A stretch of DNA of 64,000 nt from positions 26,049,824 to 26,113,823 of the forward strand of contig NC_031774.1 of assembly GCF_001522545.3 (NCBI RefSeq). Direction: 5' to 3'. Within the stretch, counting starts at the first letter, position 1. Each line of letters opens with the position of its first letter. Below are positions 43,455-61,740 of this stretch, one piece after another. A program made the translations under genes and the position numbers. The notes beneath the pieces are model-generated. The model saw nothing but the letters and a program-made list of their open reading frames with translations, searched no databases and was not told the origin of the DNA. The DNA is from Parus major (Eukaryota; Chordata; Aves; Passeriformes; Paridae).

Positions 43455-45256
43455 CTAGGAAATTACTGTAAAATATGTAAAATAATAAACAAAGCCCGAT
43501 ACAGTTCAACAGCAATAAAACCAAAGTTAGTTCTACCTGCAATTAAACAGAAGCTTTCTCCTATACCACAGCTCTCACTCTTCCATAAGAAAACATGCAC
43601 AACAACATGCCTAAATGTCCACAAATTTGAGGGATTTTGGACTGGAAAAGGTTATTTTCTTACAAAGCTAATGGTTTGTAATAGACAATACTCCTAGCCA
43701 ATATTCCCCTTTTCTATAAGCTGCAGCTGCCATGATGAAAGAAAACAGTCATATTACTTGTGAGTTATGTTTTATATTAAAAAATGTAGAAAATGTAATT
43801 CAACTAATCCAATTTATTAATATCTTCCTTTAGAACACGATCCTTGCTGTTTAGCTACAAAAGATAAATTCAGCTCAGGTATACTGAAACAGAAAAAAAA
43901 ATAAATCAGTTTTGCTTAAGCCGATTTTGTTTAAAGCCTCCTCCTGCCCTAGGAGCAAATTGCAGAGAGGACAGGTCAAAAATAATCTCCTTACTATCTT
44001 GCAGTTGTAAATCAAAGCAGAATATTGCCCAGGTAAATACAGAAAAAAAGGCAAGCCAAAGGCTAGAATTGGAAACAGAAGAGGAATGCAAACCTCTTGT
44101 CATTTTGGTACCAGTGTGCATTGACTTAGAGAAAAGCTGGGACCCCTTATGTTCCCACTCTGCCTCTCTCTAGGACAGAACAGGGAGCTGTAGGATTAAA
44201 GTTCCTCAGGCCATTTACCATCCTTTCTCAAACCAACGGAAGCTACAGCCAACGAAAGCTGATGATCTCAAGTGGTTGCTAAATATGTGGAAAAATTTGT
44301 CACCTAATAAATATTTCTGTCATGAATTTCTTTACAGTTAGGATTATAAGAATGTCAGAAACAGGGAACTCCCACCCCCTTCATTACTGTTTTCAAAACA
44401 GATCTGAGGGGACTTTTTGCTACTGCTGCACTTGTAGCTCCATCAAAACCCTAAAAAACGACCTTACAGCTTCTAAATATTTTCAATTCCCTTGTCAGAG
44501 AAGTGGTTGCTGGTTTCTTGCTTCCTCAGGAAGCTACTTGCCACATCCAATTAAAATAGGTAATTAAGCCCTTTTAAAAAGAGAAAATCTTACAGGATTC
44601 ATAAAAATAATTTATTTTAAAAGAAACCTTTACATTTCTGCAAATACGTACGTGTTAAACTTATCACTGGTTTTCCTCCACTTTTTCCTTCCACCCATTT
44701 GTTCAAGTAAGACAGGCAATACTACAGACAGTGTAATTTTATGAACAGAAAGGATTAGTAGCGAATTTATCAAGATGAAATTTGGTATATTCATTGCTGC
44801 AGTTTCCATTAATGAAGTCTCATCTCAAATATTTATGATTAATTTTACAGCCACTTGTGGGTATTCTAAAGGAAAATCTTCAATGAAACATATATTTAGT
44901 CAGATTTTATCTGACAAATTCAGTAAAGGTTCAAAACTCAGTTTGGTCAGAGAAATCCCATTTTGACTGGAGCACCAACTCAGTTTGTGTGGTAAATTCC
45001 CTAGAAACTTTTATATAAAACTGAGGAAAGAGGAAGGACAGAAGTAGAGCCTGAATACCTTATTCAAATAGAATGATCCCCCACCACTCCAGTGAGGCTA
45101 TACACACCTACTACAGCAGGAAAACAGTGGTTTTTTATACCTGTGAGCTACACTGCTGGGCTACAGGGCGAGAAGATTGTGGTTAACAGGCTGCAGGGAA
45201 CAACCTGCCCTTGAAAAACCTCCTAGGGAGGGTGCTAAGCCTGCGTGCCATTCCTC

Positions 45257-45287
45257 AGGCTGCTGCAGTGTAGCACTACAGCAGCTT
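45257..45287. repeat. Short near-perfect hairpin in a GC-rich block
   Basis: Arms GCTGCTGCAGTG (45259-45270) and CACTACAGCAGC (45274-45285) pair at 11 of 12 positions around a 3-nt TAG loop. GCAGTGTAGC at 45265-45274 also has its exact reverse complement at 45147-45156. Too short for a microRNA precursor by itself. Function unknown. Confidence 0.6.
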
Positions 45288-46312
45288 TGCAGCCTACACC
45301 AGACACAGCCCATCACCAAATTACACTCCAGAGCTGTAAATGAGTGAGGGAGAAGTCTGTAAGGTTGTGTGAGACAGAAACCAACTGAGTGAGTCTCACT
45401 CTCACTGAGTGAGATGTGATAAATCTGTCTTCTCCCATCTGACTGTGGGAACAGATGGCCTCACAACATGGTTAAACAAAACAACCATCTGTTGCAGCAG
45501 ATTTCTTTTTTTAAAAAAAAGCAAAAATAAGGAACTAAAAGAGTTAAACAATATTCTGCAACAATAATTAGGAGACAGAAGGGAGAAAAAAATTAAGATG
45601 TAATTGATGACTAAGCTGTAATAAATGGCCGTATCAGTGAGCCTAGTCCTCCTTCATAATTAAGAGAGAAGTCATACAATTACTCAGAGATTCCAGCAGG
45701 TTTTGCTAGCTGAGAGTCTTAAAAAGAGCTTCTTGAAGTTTTTCATTAGTCACCATACCATATACAAAGTAATTTCTTTTATAAACTTCATTATACCACA
45801 CAGTTATTACTCATTTTACCCCCGCAATAATGACCATATTGCTTTAATTCTAAAAGTTTCTGAAAGTAAAGAATGGTAAGAAATAATGCATCCCTGTACT
45901 TCTGCCAACAGCTATTCTTATTTCAGTTTCACAGTTTCTGTGAAATAAGATTCTAATACAGGTACATTCAAAAGCATGTTTATAACCCCGAGAATATGCC
46001 TAGGCCTAGTATAGACTAGAAGAGGTATTCTGCTCTAGACATAGTACACCTGTTTATTTATACTCTTGTAAAAGCCTGTTTCTTCATGATATTCCACAAA
46101 CTGTGCAATATTTTTTAAAAATCAGATCTACACATTAAGAAAATCCTCACCAAGACTGTAAGGTCACTGTCTGTCATTACAAACAGTGGAAACTTTTCAA
46201 ATATTTTAAAGAAAAAGGGTGTTCATGACAATTCTACTCCTTCCCCTCTATGTCCAATGTAACCAGAACACCTTGCAAGAAGAGAACCTAAGCCCTTTGA
46301 GAAAAAGAGTAA

Positions 46313-46352
46313 TTATATATATATATACACACTCATACATACATATACATAC
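46313..46352. repeat. TA and CATA microsatellite
   Basis: A TATATATATATA run followed by imperfect CATACATA units. Confidence 0.85.
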
Positions 46353-46974
46353 ACCAAAAAGGGATAGAGGAACAAGATAAAAGTTGATCTCAGAGAATGC
46401 ATGATAATAGAAGGTTGTTATAAAAATATCCTAAAAAGAACTGTTTACAATTTCGCCTGGTCTCACTCTGCATGAAAAGAAAAAAATTGTCAAAAATAAG
46501 ACTAATTTTTACATCATAAGAAAAATTTAAGAATAATAATAAAAAATCTTTATGAAGCAGTTATAAAGTTGTTTTCTATTCCCCATTCTCATCCACTCTT
46601 CTTGATTTCCCCTATGCTTAAAATTTTTAGCTCTTCCCTACTGAAAACTTGTGAAGGCAAAGAAATTAATGCAAATGGCACCTAGGAGCAAAGATTTTCT
46701 GTAAAACATAAAATGGTCTCTACCATAATCTTATTTAATAAAAAACCTTCCAAGTATGGATAAATAAAGGTGCATGTAAACCTAAAGTACTGCATCTGTG
46801 CAAATTATAAACCATAATATATGCAAAAGGTTCGTTTGACCCATCTCTTCACTGTGTTTGCTTTACTGATCACCTACAATATTCCCCATCTAAAACCAGA
46901 GCAGTAACAATGTTAAGTGTAAACTTCCACAACAATGACCTGAGGTCACCTCTAGTGTTACTATCACCACCAAC

Positions 46975-47001
46975 TTTTTTTTTTTTTTTCTTTTTTTTTT
47001 T
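46975..47001. repeat. Poly-T tract (T15, C, T11)
   Basis: Homopolymer interrupted once by C. On the minus strand it is an A run that gives a false poly-lysine stretch in an open frame. Confidence 0.9.
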
Positions 47002-48813
47002 GTTGGTGCAAGAGAGCAACAAGACATAAAATGTAAGGAAAAATATATGTCTGGGTTTCATTTATATAAAAACTATTTATTATTTGCTCAGAGAAATAAT
47101 ACTTAGAAAATAAATATCAGAAATATTTATTTGGAGTACATATTTTGTGGATTATTTGTCTCAGTGTATCTGTTGTTCAGATGTTTCATTGTTCTGTTCT
47201 TTTTAACTAGATGTTTCCCGTGATTCAATAGAACCAAAGATTGTTCTGCAGGAAGTCTTGGGCTGTTTGGAATTACAGTTTCCTATCTATTCCTGTGAGA
47301 GTATAACTTCTGTAAGGCCCTATAGTAATTTTTCACACATAAATATTTTATTATTTCATCAATTTTTTTCCACAAATACTTCAAAAGATACAAAAAAGTT
47401 TTGACTAAGAAAAAGTCCCTTTTCTAATATCTTAACTGAAACTCTACTATTCTGAAAGTTGCAGTAGAAAGTTAAAATGCATTCCAGTTATACAGTCCTA
47501 TATAAGGTCATGCTTTCATAAATACATTGACATTGTAGTGCTATGAAATTCCAGTGTTTTCTTCCATATCTATTAATTTCCTTATCATTTAGTTGTCTTG
47601 TGTATACCATCTTAAAGACTCTGCGTTTTGTAAAAATAGAATCAAGCTCATGTGTGCAGAAAAAAACCACAAACTCTTGGAAAAATTAATTCTGACTGCT
47701 TAAAAACCGCAGGAATTACAGAGTATTTTGTTCTGCAAAACTCACCATCTTTAGGAGAATTTCTTTCAAGAACCCTGAAAAATGTTTTCCAAACTTTCAA
47801 TTGGCAATACTGAAATTTACTATTCATCTCTTGACTAGAAACTTTAAAATTCAAAGAAAATCTCTTTGCTCAGCTATATAATACTAGATGTTTCAGTGAA
47901 ATCCTTGAAAGAGACCAAAAGCATCAGAACAGTTTGTTAACATCATAACATGTGACATGCTTGCCCTCTTAAATCTATAGAGGCTGTCAATTCCTGCTAC
48001 AGTGTGACCTTTACAGCACATTAGGCAGCACCATACGTCATGTAGACTTTGTTTTATTCAAAGTAAGAGTTTGGAAAAATTGGGCTGCAGACAGGAGGGC
48101 ATGTATTATTCAAAATCTTCCAGATTAGAAATAATATTTTTTATAGGAAAAATAATTTTAAACTTTCTTTCTGTAATCTTGTGTTGTAAAAAGCAATGAA
48201 GAGAAGCCACTGCATATTTCTCTGTAGTGATAGCTTCATTAAAGTATCTAAAGGTACAGAAAGTGTGACTATTCAAACTCTGATTCAAGGAATTGAACCC
48301 TGAAAGTGTTTCAGGATTTTACATGCCAGTAGTTTTCTCATATAAGTTACAGTTCTTTAAAGTTGGGGCTTTTGCTTGTGGGGATTTTTTAAAATATGTT
48401 TCCTATTTCAATATTAGAATTCTCAGCAATACCTGCAAAGCCAAAAAAACAAATATCACATATGCTATGTGAAGGACTCTCAAATATTCAGTGCTACATA
48501 GTACAGAAAAAAAATCTTAGAAACAAAAACAAGAATAACAACAAAGCCTAGAGAAAAAAACAAAGAGAAAATAGGGATTCAGACTGAAGTAAATCTGAAC
48601 CGAGATTTTTGCAGCAACTTTGTTGTTCTTTTTATTTTCACTTCATCCCATTTCAAACAAAAGCTTCACTGTAGCAAAACTTTCAGAATCTCAAAGAGCT
48701 TCTATTCCACTTTTAATAAGCATTTATCAAAATAATACAGAATATAGGAAATATTTACTCAAAATATTATTATAATTACAATGATCTTTTTAAAGAAGAT
48801 ACACTGACATTCA

Positions 48814-53037
<4,224 letters not shown>

Positions 53038-56000
53038 CTGCAAAATCAGAACAGAACATGGGATCTCAGTGATTAACAGAATAAAAAGCAAAAGTTGTGT
53101 TCCTCACCCAGCACCTAAACTAGCTTTTGCATCCCACAGTGACTAACATTGAAATTGTAGTCAAAGAGTTTCCAGTCCAGAAAAAATTCAAGAATATCCC
53201 TCCTTAATTTTTTAACTTGCTCTCTCTCAAATCTACAATACCAATCTCAATACAGAACCAATGAACTTAAAGAGGTATATTCCACAAGCAGTTTCAAATT
53301 GCTGCAAGGCATAATTACATTTAAACTTAATTTTAATAGTCCCTTTTAAAATTTAATTATTAACTTATTAAATAATTGTTTAATTAATTAATAGTAATAT
53401 ATAACAACATTAAAATAATATTAACCCAAAATTATAATGTTAAAAACAGATACTTAAATTTCAGTTGCACTGCATACAGACTACTTCACATTTTACAATG
53501 TCTCTCACATAGCTAGGATTATTTCTGATTAAATACACCTAAAGTACAATTATGTCAGGCTATAAACAGCTGTCTTTGGCAAGGAAGAAACCCTGTATTT
53601 GGTCATTTTGACAATTTTTTTTTTTTTTATTTTCTGTTTTTAGTAATCATTACTGAATTGGATTATAGATAGTATTATTAAAAAATTGTACTTTGGAGAT
53701 CAATATATCCATAATGGCTCCCATCAGCAACTACTACAACCAATTAAAAGCTTATTTCAATTCTTTGAGCTTTTCTAGAACTGTGTTTCTTGTTACACTA
53801 GTGTAATTATAGAAATGTAACTCTTTGTATAATCACTCTAATACAAAGACAATACTCTACATGAAGTATACTTGCTTTAGGTTATTTCTATGGCTGTCAA
53901 AATAGCATAACAGCAAGTGAACAATGCTTTTCTCCCTGAATCAACACACAAATTATATGCAAAATTGGTAAAACCATTCTGATTTGAATCAGCAGTATGG
54001 CCTTCCATGTGGCTAAATGCCAGTCTTACTCCTGGGACTAAATTATGCTTTTTTAATAAATACTTTGCTGCTTAAACCTGGCTTTTTAAGACAAACATTT
54101 GTTTGACATGACAGTAATTGTGGTTTTTTTTCATGTTCTTTCATAGTTTTTTTTCATATTATATTTATGCCTTTTTGCTTCAATTGGACATTATGACAGC
54201 TGAACTAACTCCAGACAAAACAGACCTCTCTGGAGAAATATTAATCTGAATTAGTTGAGGATCTAAATTTACACCCAATGAGAGTGGATTACATGCCTGT
54301 AAAGGAGTGTTCATTCAGAAAACACAGCCCAAATTGGTTTAATTAAAACAACGAAGGGAAACCAAATAAAGATTGTGTATTCTGAGTAACAGCATCCATC
54401 CTGCAATTTAATCAGGTTGAACTAAAGCAATTCACATTCCACCGGTGATCGTAAACTCTCTCCTGCAGATAAGGTCAACATTCTAAAAAGAACTAGAGCC
54501 ATTTATATGAACATTACTAACCACTGACCACACTTACTGTCCTTCCCAGCAGAATTATCATAACACAGCCAGGAACAAAGATGAAACAAAACCCCACTAA
54601 TGAAGGGAAAAAGATCTATTTCCAAAATTACATGCTTAAAGCACATACAGTGGCTTTTCCCCTAAATTGTTTGCTTCTCTTTCTACCACCCGCCAGTTAC
54701 ATTGAAGCATGGGTTGGTCTTCACAAATAAATTGTTCACTTCTATACTGGAACTTCAAGAGGGTTTATTTTTTCCTAGTATTTGTTTTAACAAGTAATGG
54801 TGAAACTATTCATCTCACCAGAGCAAAATCTAAAACTGCAAGTAAGATTTTTACTGAAACTTTCAAACATGAACAAAATTCATCACCTGTAGGAAAAGTA
54901 GATGCTTTATTAAATCAAAGACATGACAGGTCACAGTTTTTTGTTAATACTGCTATCAGCCTTGAATGGATTCCCAATTCGATACTTAACTTTTTTTTTT
55001 TTTTTAGCACTTTTAAATATACAGTTTATAGTCACAACTATGACAAGTATTTCTGAGATCTATTCATTTGTGGATTCTTGAGCAGACTAACAGAGAATCA
55101 GTAACTGGCTCAGAATGCAAAGATCCAACACACACATTCACAGAACCACCCTGTATTTTAAGAATTGCCATAGAAGTACTCTATTACTGTATGTAATATC
55201 TGCACAGCCAGGGTAACAAAATCTTCATTTGTATACAATTCCTCAATCCTTTTCTAGTACACTCATTCCTTCTTAAATCTCTTGTCATCCTAGATCATTA
55301 CAAATAAATATCTATATCATCAAAAATAGGTATTCAAACCAACAAAACAACAGAACCCTTTGAACTGTCATGCATGGGAGGCAAAAGTTCTCTCCTGAGC
55401 CCCTGAAGACAAGGTGTTAAGCTCCTCCTGAAGCTTAATAATCAACTGCAAGCATTACAAACATGTTGAAGTAAAATTGAAGAACCCTGTTTTTTTCAAG
55501 ACTTCAAATAAAGCAGAAGAAGGATTCTGTGAAAAATTCCAAAGCCAGAAGGCTTGAAATTGGTCTTAACCCTTACCTGATGAGGCCACTTCATAACTTC
55601 AACCCTTTTCAGTGAATTAGCACACCCTAATATGTAAGACTCCAAATGTTCTTCACTGTTAACACATTCCAGTATGTTTCCTCCCTCACAATAAGCATAA
55701 CTTGTCTTGTTTCAAGATTTAATATGTTTAATTTTAACTTTTTACCATACAACTTAGTTACAGTTTTGGTAACCAAATTCCATTTCCAGTAATTTCGTTT
55801 CATTTAAACATCTAAACATATTTTTTTTAACTTCCTGTGAGTTAATACATTTAGCTTTAAGCCTTCCTTCATAACCATGGGTCTTCTATATGGTCCTCCT
55901 TCAAAACCCCTCTCCTTACTCCACATTCTTCTTGTGGAATGGACAGCAACATTGAGTTAGACATCCACACTGAATTAGATGCTATCATTCCAATTCCAAA

Positions 56001-58624
56001 TATGGAGAAAAGAGATTTTCTTCTTATTTCTTTGTGGTAGAAGTCTTATTTCCTTAATTCAAGCCTGAAAATGCTTTATGCTTTTGCTAAACCACAACTT
56101 TATCTGATGCTTACACACCTCCATCCTTACACTAAGCCATTGCCACAAGAATATGGTTTTTAAAGACTTTATTCATAGTCTAGGTTTTTAAAGACCTTCT
56201 TCACAATCTAGGCAGAGTTTCACTGTTCTGATGTATTCTCTAATGGTCTCAACACTGTATAATCTGCAGATCTGTAAATTATTGATGTACTGCAGTGGAT
56301 AAACATCTTTCTATTCCTTATCTAATAACAGATAATGTGTATTCTAGTAGGTGCAATTTAGGCTATAATCACTTTTCTCAAATTTATATGGAAGAAAAGG
56401 ACAATATTAGAGATGACTGTATTTAAAGGACTTTTGGACAGATATAAATATGCATTCTTTGGAGGTGGTTCTCAGATCAAGATTGAAACTGAAATTTCTC
56501 TGAATTTGGAAGGATTTGAATTCAGACTGCTTGGACCATTCCAAATTTTACAGATGATTTAAAGATTCATGAAAGTACAAACAGTTGCATTTGTATTATT
56601 GAAATACATTGTTTTCAGCAGAGCTCTTTAACAAGCTACAATGCTGTTAAACAATTTAAGAAAGCTCCAGCATGTTCTGCATTTTATTGAAGCAGATGAA
56701 TAATTAATGACACACAGTTAAGGTGCAAGCTTTCCCTTACTCATTCAGCAGATGAAGCCTTTAGCAGTGCAGTTTTTTAGATGGCAATAAGGCTATTTTC
56801 AGCATAACAAACACATCTTTATAATTCTCCTAAAAAAGTAATAGCCACTCTAATTGCAATATATATCATAAAATTCTGTGTTCATTAACTCATCAGTTTT
56901 CTTATCAGATCAGTTTATCACTTCAGAGGAACTTTTCAAGATAATACAACTCCAATTAAAGACCATTAGCCCTCTGTCAAATTTATTTCCAGATGGCAGG
57001 TCATGGAGTAACTGGGACAATGCAATGAGGATAGACTGTTCCATAATACAAGCCTTTGCTGGGAACTAATTACAGAATAAAACAAGAACACAGGTAAAGA
57101 AGCATTAGAGCTGATATACAGAATACCATATAGATATCCATTATTTAAAACCCTTCTATCCACCATAACTGATTTTAACGACACATCAGCCATGCAAAAG
57201 ATTAATTTACCCCATCCAAGTACACTAAGAGATTATATGGTATTAGAAAACAACAGTGCAAAATTTTCAGAAAAAAAGATAATCCTTTAATGCCATTTGT
57301 GTGCACGTATAGTCCCTTAGAGATAGGCTAAACTGAAGCCAACCTCTGCTTACCAGCCTTTATAGACGTTTAAATTCAGACCTAAGGTTGAGAAAGTAGT
57401 ATGGACAATTTTGGCTGAATGGATGTAGTGTAAGTTCCAGGACAAAGCAAGGCAGTACAGAAGATTACTTCTGTTCCACGGAAAGGAATACATGCCCTGT
57501 TGCCTCCACTATGGAATAGTATCAACCTTTTACTATTAGGAGATCTCTGAGCATATTAGGAACTCTACCTGCCTGCCTTCAGCTTATTTTAAAAACCAGT
57601 AAACTAACTGGAATCTACCTAAGATGGTTTCCATTTCTGCATTTTCTATTTTTAAGCAAAACTTAAGGAAAAATGAACATTTTAAAAGGCCAGCATAAAG
57701 AGAAAATCCGGGCAAGAAATGTTCAAAGGTCCTAATTTCACCACATTTACTGTGAAGTCCATTGTCTTAGGCTAAGAACATTTTCAAATTGTTTATTCTA
57801 GGGACAGGAATTATTTAAATGCCTCTAATTGAACATCCAAACTAGAAAGTCATCCTACACTTAAACCTGAATATTTTAGAAATATATCCATTAAAAGCTG
57901 GTGTTTCGAAAATCATCATTCACCACATCAATGAGAAAACTGTATTTAAGACCTTAAATATCCAACTGTACTGGTTGTGAAGAAAATCTTTAAAATTTCA
58001 ACATAGAACCAATGTCATTTTAGGTTTTCCTTATCAAGCACTTGGGTGCCAAAAATACTCATCACCACTTGCAGATTCCAGGTGTGAAAAGCTCCCAACT
58101 GTCTTGTGTGCTATTGCCAAAGAGTCTGTATTTCCTTCTGGCAACTTCTGCAGTTGTTATTACAAAGGTGGCGATATTTTCTCAGTTTGAAGACAGAGTT
58201 AAAAATATAACGTTTAGCTTCAATTTTTATTTTAAAAATATATATATTTGAAGCTACCACACTATTTTCAGTTTACAAGGGAATTCAGTACCAAAATATT
58301 ATGAAAACCCAAGTAAGGCAAAGTTTATTAAAGGAGTGTATTATCTTTCACTAAGCCAATTAATGTAGCAAAACCATAGAAGCTTTAGGTACACAAAACC
58401 CTCTTCAAGTCCTAAATAGAATTTATAACTTGAAAAATAAATGGGACTTCAAAGCATTTGCACTGAAGTAAACTTCAGTGTTTCTTGATCAGACCGAGAT
58501 AAAGGGTACTCTATATCTTGCCATAGAGAAAGCATCTGTATGCGCATGACAGCGCATTATACGGTTGTGATGCCTATCAGAGAAACAGAATGTAATTTAT
58601 TACCTACAGAAAACTAGAAAATTT

Positions 58625-58968
58625 TGGTCAGGGGTGTTGCCACTGGATATGAAATAGATCACACGGACATAGCTTGAGGTGTGGTGAAAGGAAGAGAAAG
58701 TTTATTTTTCCTCCCAGGATTTATAGGTTTCTGACCATGGCGAGGGATTGGATGGTCAGGATAACACTTTCTCACTGCACTGGCCATGAGAGATGTCCAT
58801 CACAAGATGTGTAACAGAAGGAATGTATACCTATCTCTATGTTTACAGTTACTGTCCTGGGAAAGTCTTAGAAAACTATGTCAGCAAGCTCAGAAGCTGA
58901 GTTTTCAGGGTGACACAGGGGAGAATTAGAATGAGTCATATATCAAAACCTCTATTTAATCCATGACA
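58625..58968 (-). mobile_element. Probable solo LTR of an endogenous retrovirus
   Basis: On the minus strand this 344-bp segment begins TGTCATGG and ends CTGACCA (TG...CA borders). It carries a TATAAA at 58725-58720 and, about 14 nt downstream, an AATAAA at 58706-58701, followed by a pyrimidine-rich U5-like stretch. The order TATA box, poly(A) signal, U5 is that of an avian-type retroviral LTR. No internal viral genes flank it and no exact target-site duplication is visible, so it would be an old solo LTR. It lies in the same orientation as TTBK2, so its poly(A) signal faces the transcript. Confidence 0.55.
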
Positions 58969-60585
58969 TTTTTACCATGGTATTTTTCAGATGCATGAGT
59001 TAATTTCCTAATTTGATCTGCCCCTCTAGACCACAAAGGTTTATGCAAAGAAAAGAGAAGTAATGGAAGTTAGTTGTAGGGAAAGCTGGACAACTGTGTT
59101 GCTTTCAACTGAAACCAGTTGTTTAACTTCAACTTCAGGTACAGAACCTTTAATACTAACGTGGAAACCTAACCCTTGGGGAAGTGAAATCTATTCTCAA
59201 TTTCTTTTCCACAACTCCAAGTGAGTTCCAAATGAAAAAGCGGATTGTGAAATCTTATTAATTACTCAGAAATTCATTTTCAAACCCTAAAAGTGTCACT
59301 TGTTTTAAAAAAAAAAGCTGTATTTCTGTTTCTTATGTTCACTAAGACTGTTATGCTATTGACAACAAACCTAAATGGAACTAGAACCATGAATATTTGC
59401 TATAAAAGTTTGTTTGACTTGTCAAGTCTTCTTCAAAGAAACTTGAAAATAGAAAGTCAGTTCTGCAATTACCTTAATTATATAAGGTTTTACAATAATA
59501 TTTTTTCAAGATCCTAGGAAAACTTTCATTGTAGGAAAGTGATAGTGAAGTGTGGTTTTGAACAAAGACAACTTCAAGTCAAACAATTAAAATATTTTAA
59601 ACAGTGGCTCAGTGTTATAATATAAATCCAGACTGTAAGTAGTTTGATCAGCAAAATTTAAATCTTTGCTTCCAGTTTTTTGAAATGTTGGAATAGTTAA
59701 GTAACCCTCTTAGGATAAACTCAGAATATTAATAGCTCACCATTTATATTCCAAAGAATAACATAAATTGATCTTTTAAGATGCTCCAAACTATTGACCT
59801 TTCAACTAGTACTATTATTTCATAAAACCATTTTCTCAGCAAGGAAAAACATAAATGCCCTGCACATGAGTACAACACACAACTAAAGGAGACAAGAAGG
59901 CAAGCATTACACTTCTCTGAAGAACTTCTTCCAAAGCCTATGAAACTTTTCAGAGTAGATACACAGCCATTTATGGGGGAGAGGAGCTGCTGCTAGGGAC
60001 TGTGCGAGAATGATGCCAGGGCATATATGCAGTTAAATGCTTAATCCAAAGAAGTGAAGTTCAGGGCAAACTCTAATTATAAATGAGAAAACTTTTTTAA
60101 AATACAAGAAAATTGGCAGGAAAACTTTGATGAGACGTTCAGAGGGATGGCATGTGAATAGCAAAACGTTGTCTGCACTGACAGCATTCAAGCGATCAAC
60201 AGAGCTGCCAGTGGCACAGAAGCAGCCCAGCTGGCAGCCACACGACTGTATCACAGCATTGTGCTCAGGCTGCAGAACCAGCCATTAAGTGACCTGGACC
60301 TCACTAACAAAACCTGAGAATTCTCTTGATGTATCAGTGGATAAAGCACATCACAAAAACATGCTGAGTGAGGCCTGACAGCTTGCTAAGTATAACAGGA
60401 AAAGGAACAGAGGAAAAGATCTTTTTTCAGTCTGTAATGTCTGATCTCTTAGCATCCCTATCTTTAGGGCACGTAACTAAATCTGCTGCAGTATCGTGAT
60501 AAAGAGAGGGCACTAGCTGTGAATATATAGATATTCCATCTCCTTAAATACAGCTCTTAAATAAAGCTCCTCTTTTTGATAATGT

Positions 60586-61056
60586 GTGAAACGAGGACAG
60601 CAACTACTACACCAATCAGGGCGACTCCAAAAGAGCCTAGCTGACAGGAAGATGGAACATGAGCAAGTTTGCACAGTGCAGGACATCTACCTACATCTGG
60701 CAGGCCTCCTCAATGAGGGGAATATACACCCATCCTGCCACACAGCACAGCAACCCCTGAAAGAGTTAAGGAGAAAAGACACACCATCACATTAGTTTAT
60801 GCAGGAGACGCCTCAGTTGTTCAAGGAGGATTGTACTTTTCAGCAGCAGATCAAGAAAGATAAAAAAGTCAGGCATAAAGAGAAGATGAAAAACTACGAC
60901 GATACTCATGCCAAGACCAATTCAGCACTGCTGTCAACACCCCTAGCACCAGAGGGTAGGACACAGCCACAGAAGTGGGTCCTTATGCACTGCCAAATGA
61001 CAGGAGAGGTGGGAAATGGCTTGGTGCCTGGCTCTGGTGAAAGAAGGTGGCACTAA
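60586..61056 (+). pseudogene. Possible decayed coding sequence, unrecognised (one in-frame stop)
   Basis: Two consecutive plus-strand frames lie in the same register: 69 codons to a TAG at 60793-60795, then 85 codons from an ATG at 60799 to 61056. Together they give about 155 codons with a single stop in a segment richer in GC than its surroundings. The predicted residues include IYLHLAGLLNEGNIH and a Lys-rich stretch. I do not recognise a family. It may be the remains of a transposon or pseudogene, or a chance open frame. Confidence 0.25.
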
Positions 61057-61599
61057 GGCAGGTGAATAAACATATGACATACTGCCAGTAGAGCAGCACA
61101 AGTTAATACTTTATCTTCAGTTTGGTATGGCTGTGGAGAGAGGTTCTGTACAGTGCCAGGAAGTCTCTCCTGTTCACAAAATATTCCACAATGATCACAT
61201 GGGCTCAGCAACATCAGATCTACAAGTACAATACACTACACAAGAACAAAGGAGATGGGTATATCTCATCTAAGACTGCCTAACCAGTTTGTCCCTAAAA
61301 ATATTGGTGCTGGAATCTACAAAGGTACAGGAGCTCCAATCAACAATGTGGCTTGGTCAGAGTATGCACTTGTTTTATAGCTGCAGCTGAAGGTGAGCAG
61401 TGAATGAAACTTGAGCTCATAATTCAAGGTCCTTCAAAATGGAAGATAGGTATTAAAGAACCAAAATGGAACTTTGGCAAAGATATTTCAAGTTGGGACA
61501 AATCCAAAAATATCAACTTAATTTACAGCAGAAAAAAAATTAGGTTAGACATAGAAAAGCAGATAGCATAGACAGCTAATCAGAAGAGGAGACAGGCTG

Positions 61600-61740
61600 C
61601 ATTCAACCAAAGATCCACCTAGTCAAATCTTCTGTCCCTGACTATTGCCAGCAGCTGATGTCTAGGGAGAAATACAAGAACACAGGAAGCAAAGGATCAC
61701 CCTTGCCAGAATATTTTCTCGGGATATAGCAAGCTGGGAC
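61600..61740 (+). repeat. Possible ancient interspersed repeat
   Basis: CCAAAGATCCACCTAGTCAA, CTGTCCCTGACTATTGCCAG and CAGCTGATGTCTAGGGAGA resemble, with many changes, a dispersed sauropsid repeat I remember with TCCATCTAGCCCAGTATCCT followed by CTGACAGTGGCC. The family name is uncertain. Confidence 0.3.

Noticed and set aside
60130..60320. GC-richer plus-strand frame of about 50 codons ending LSDLDLTNKT
   Set aside because: Length is within chance and there is no family match or convincing splice support. It may belong with the odd block to its right.
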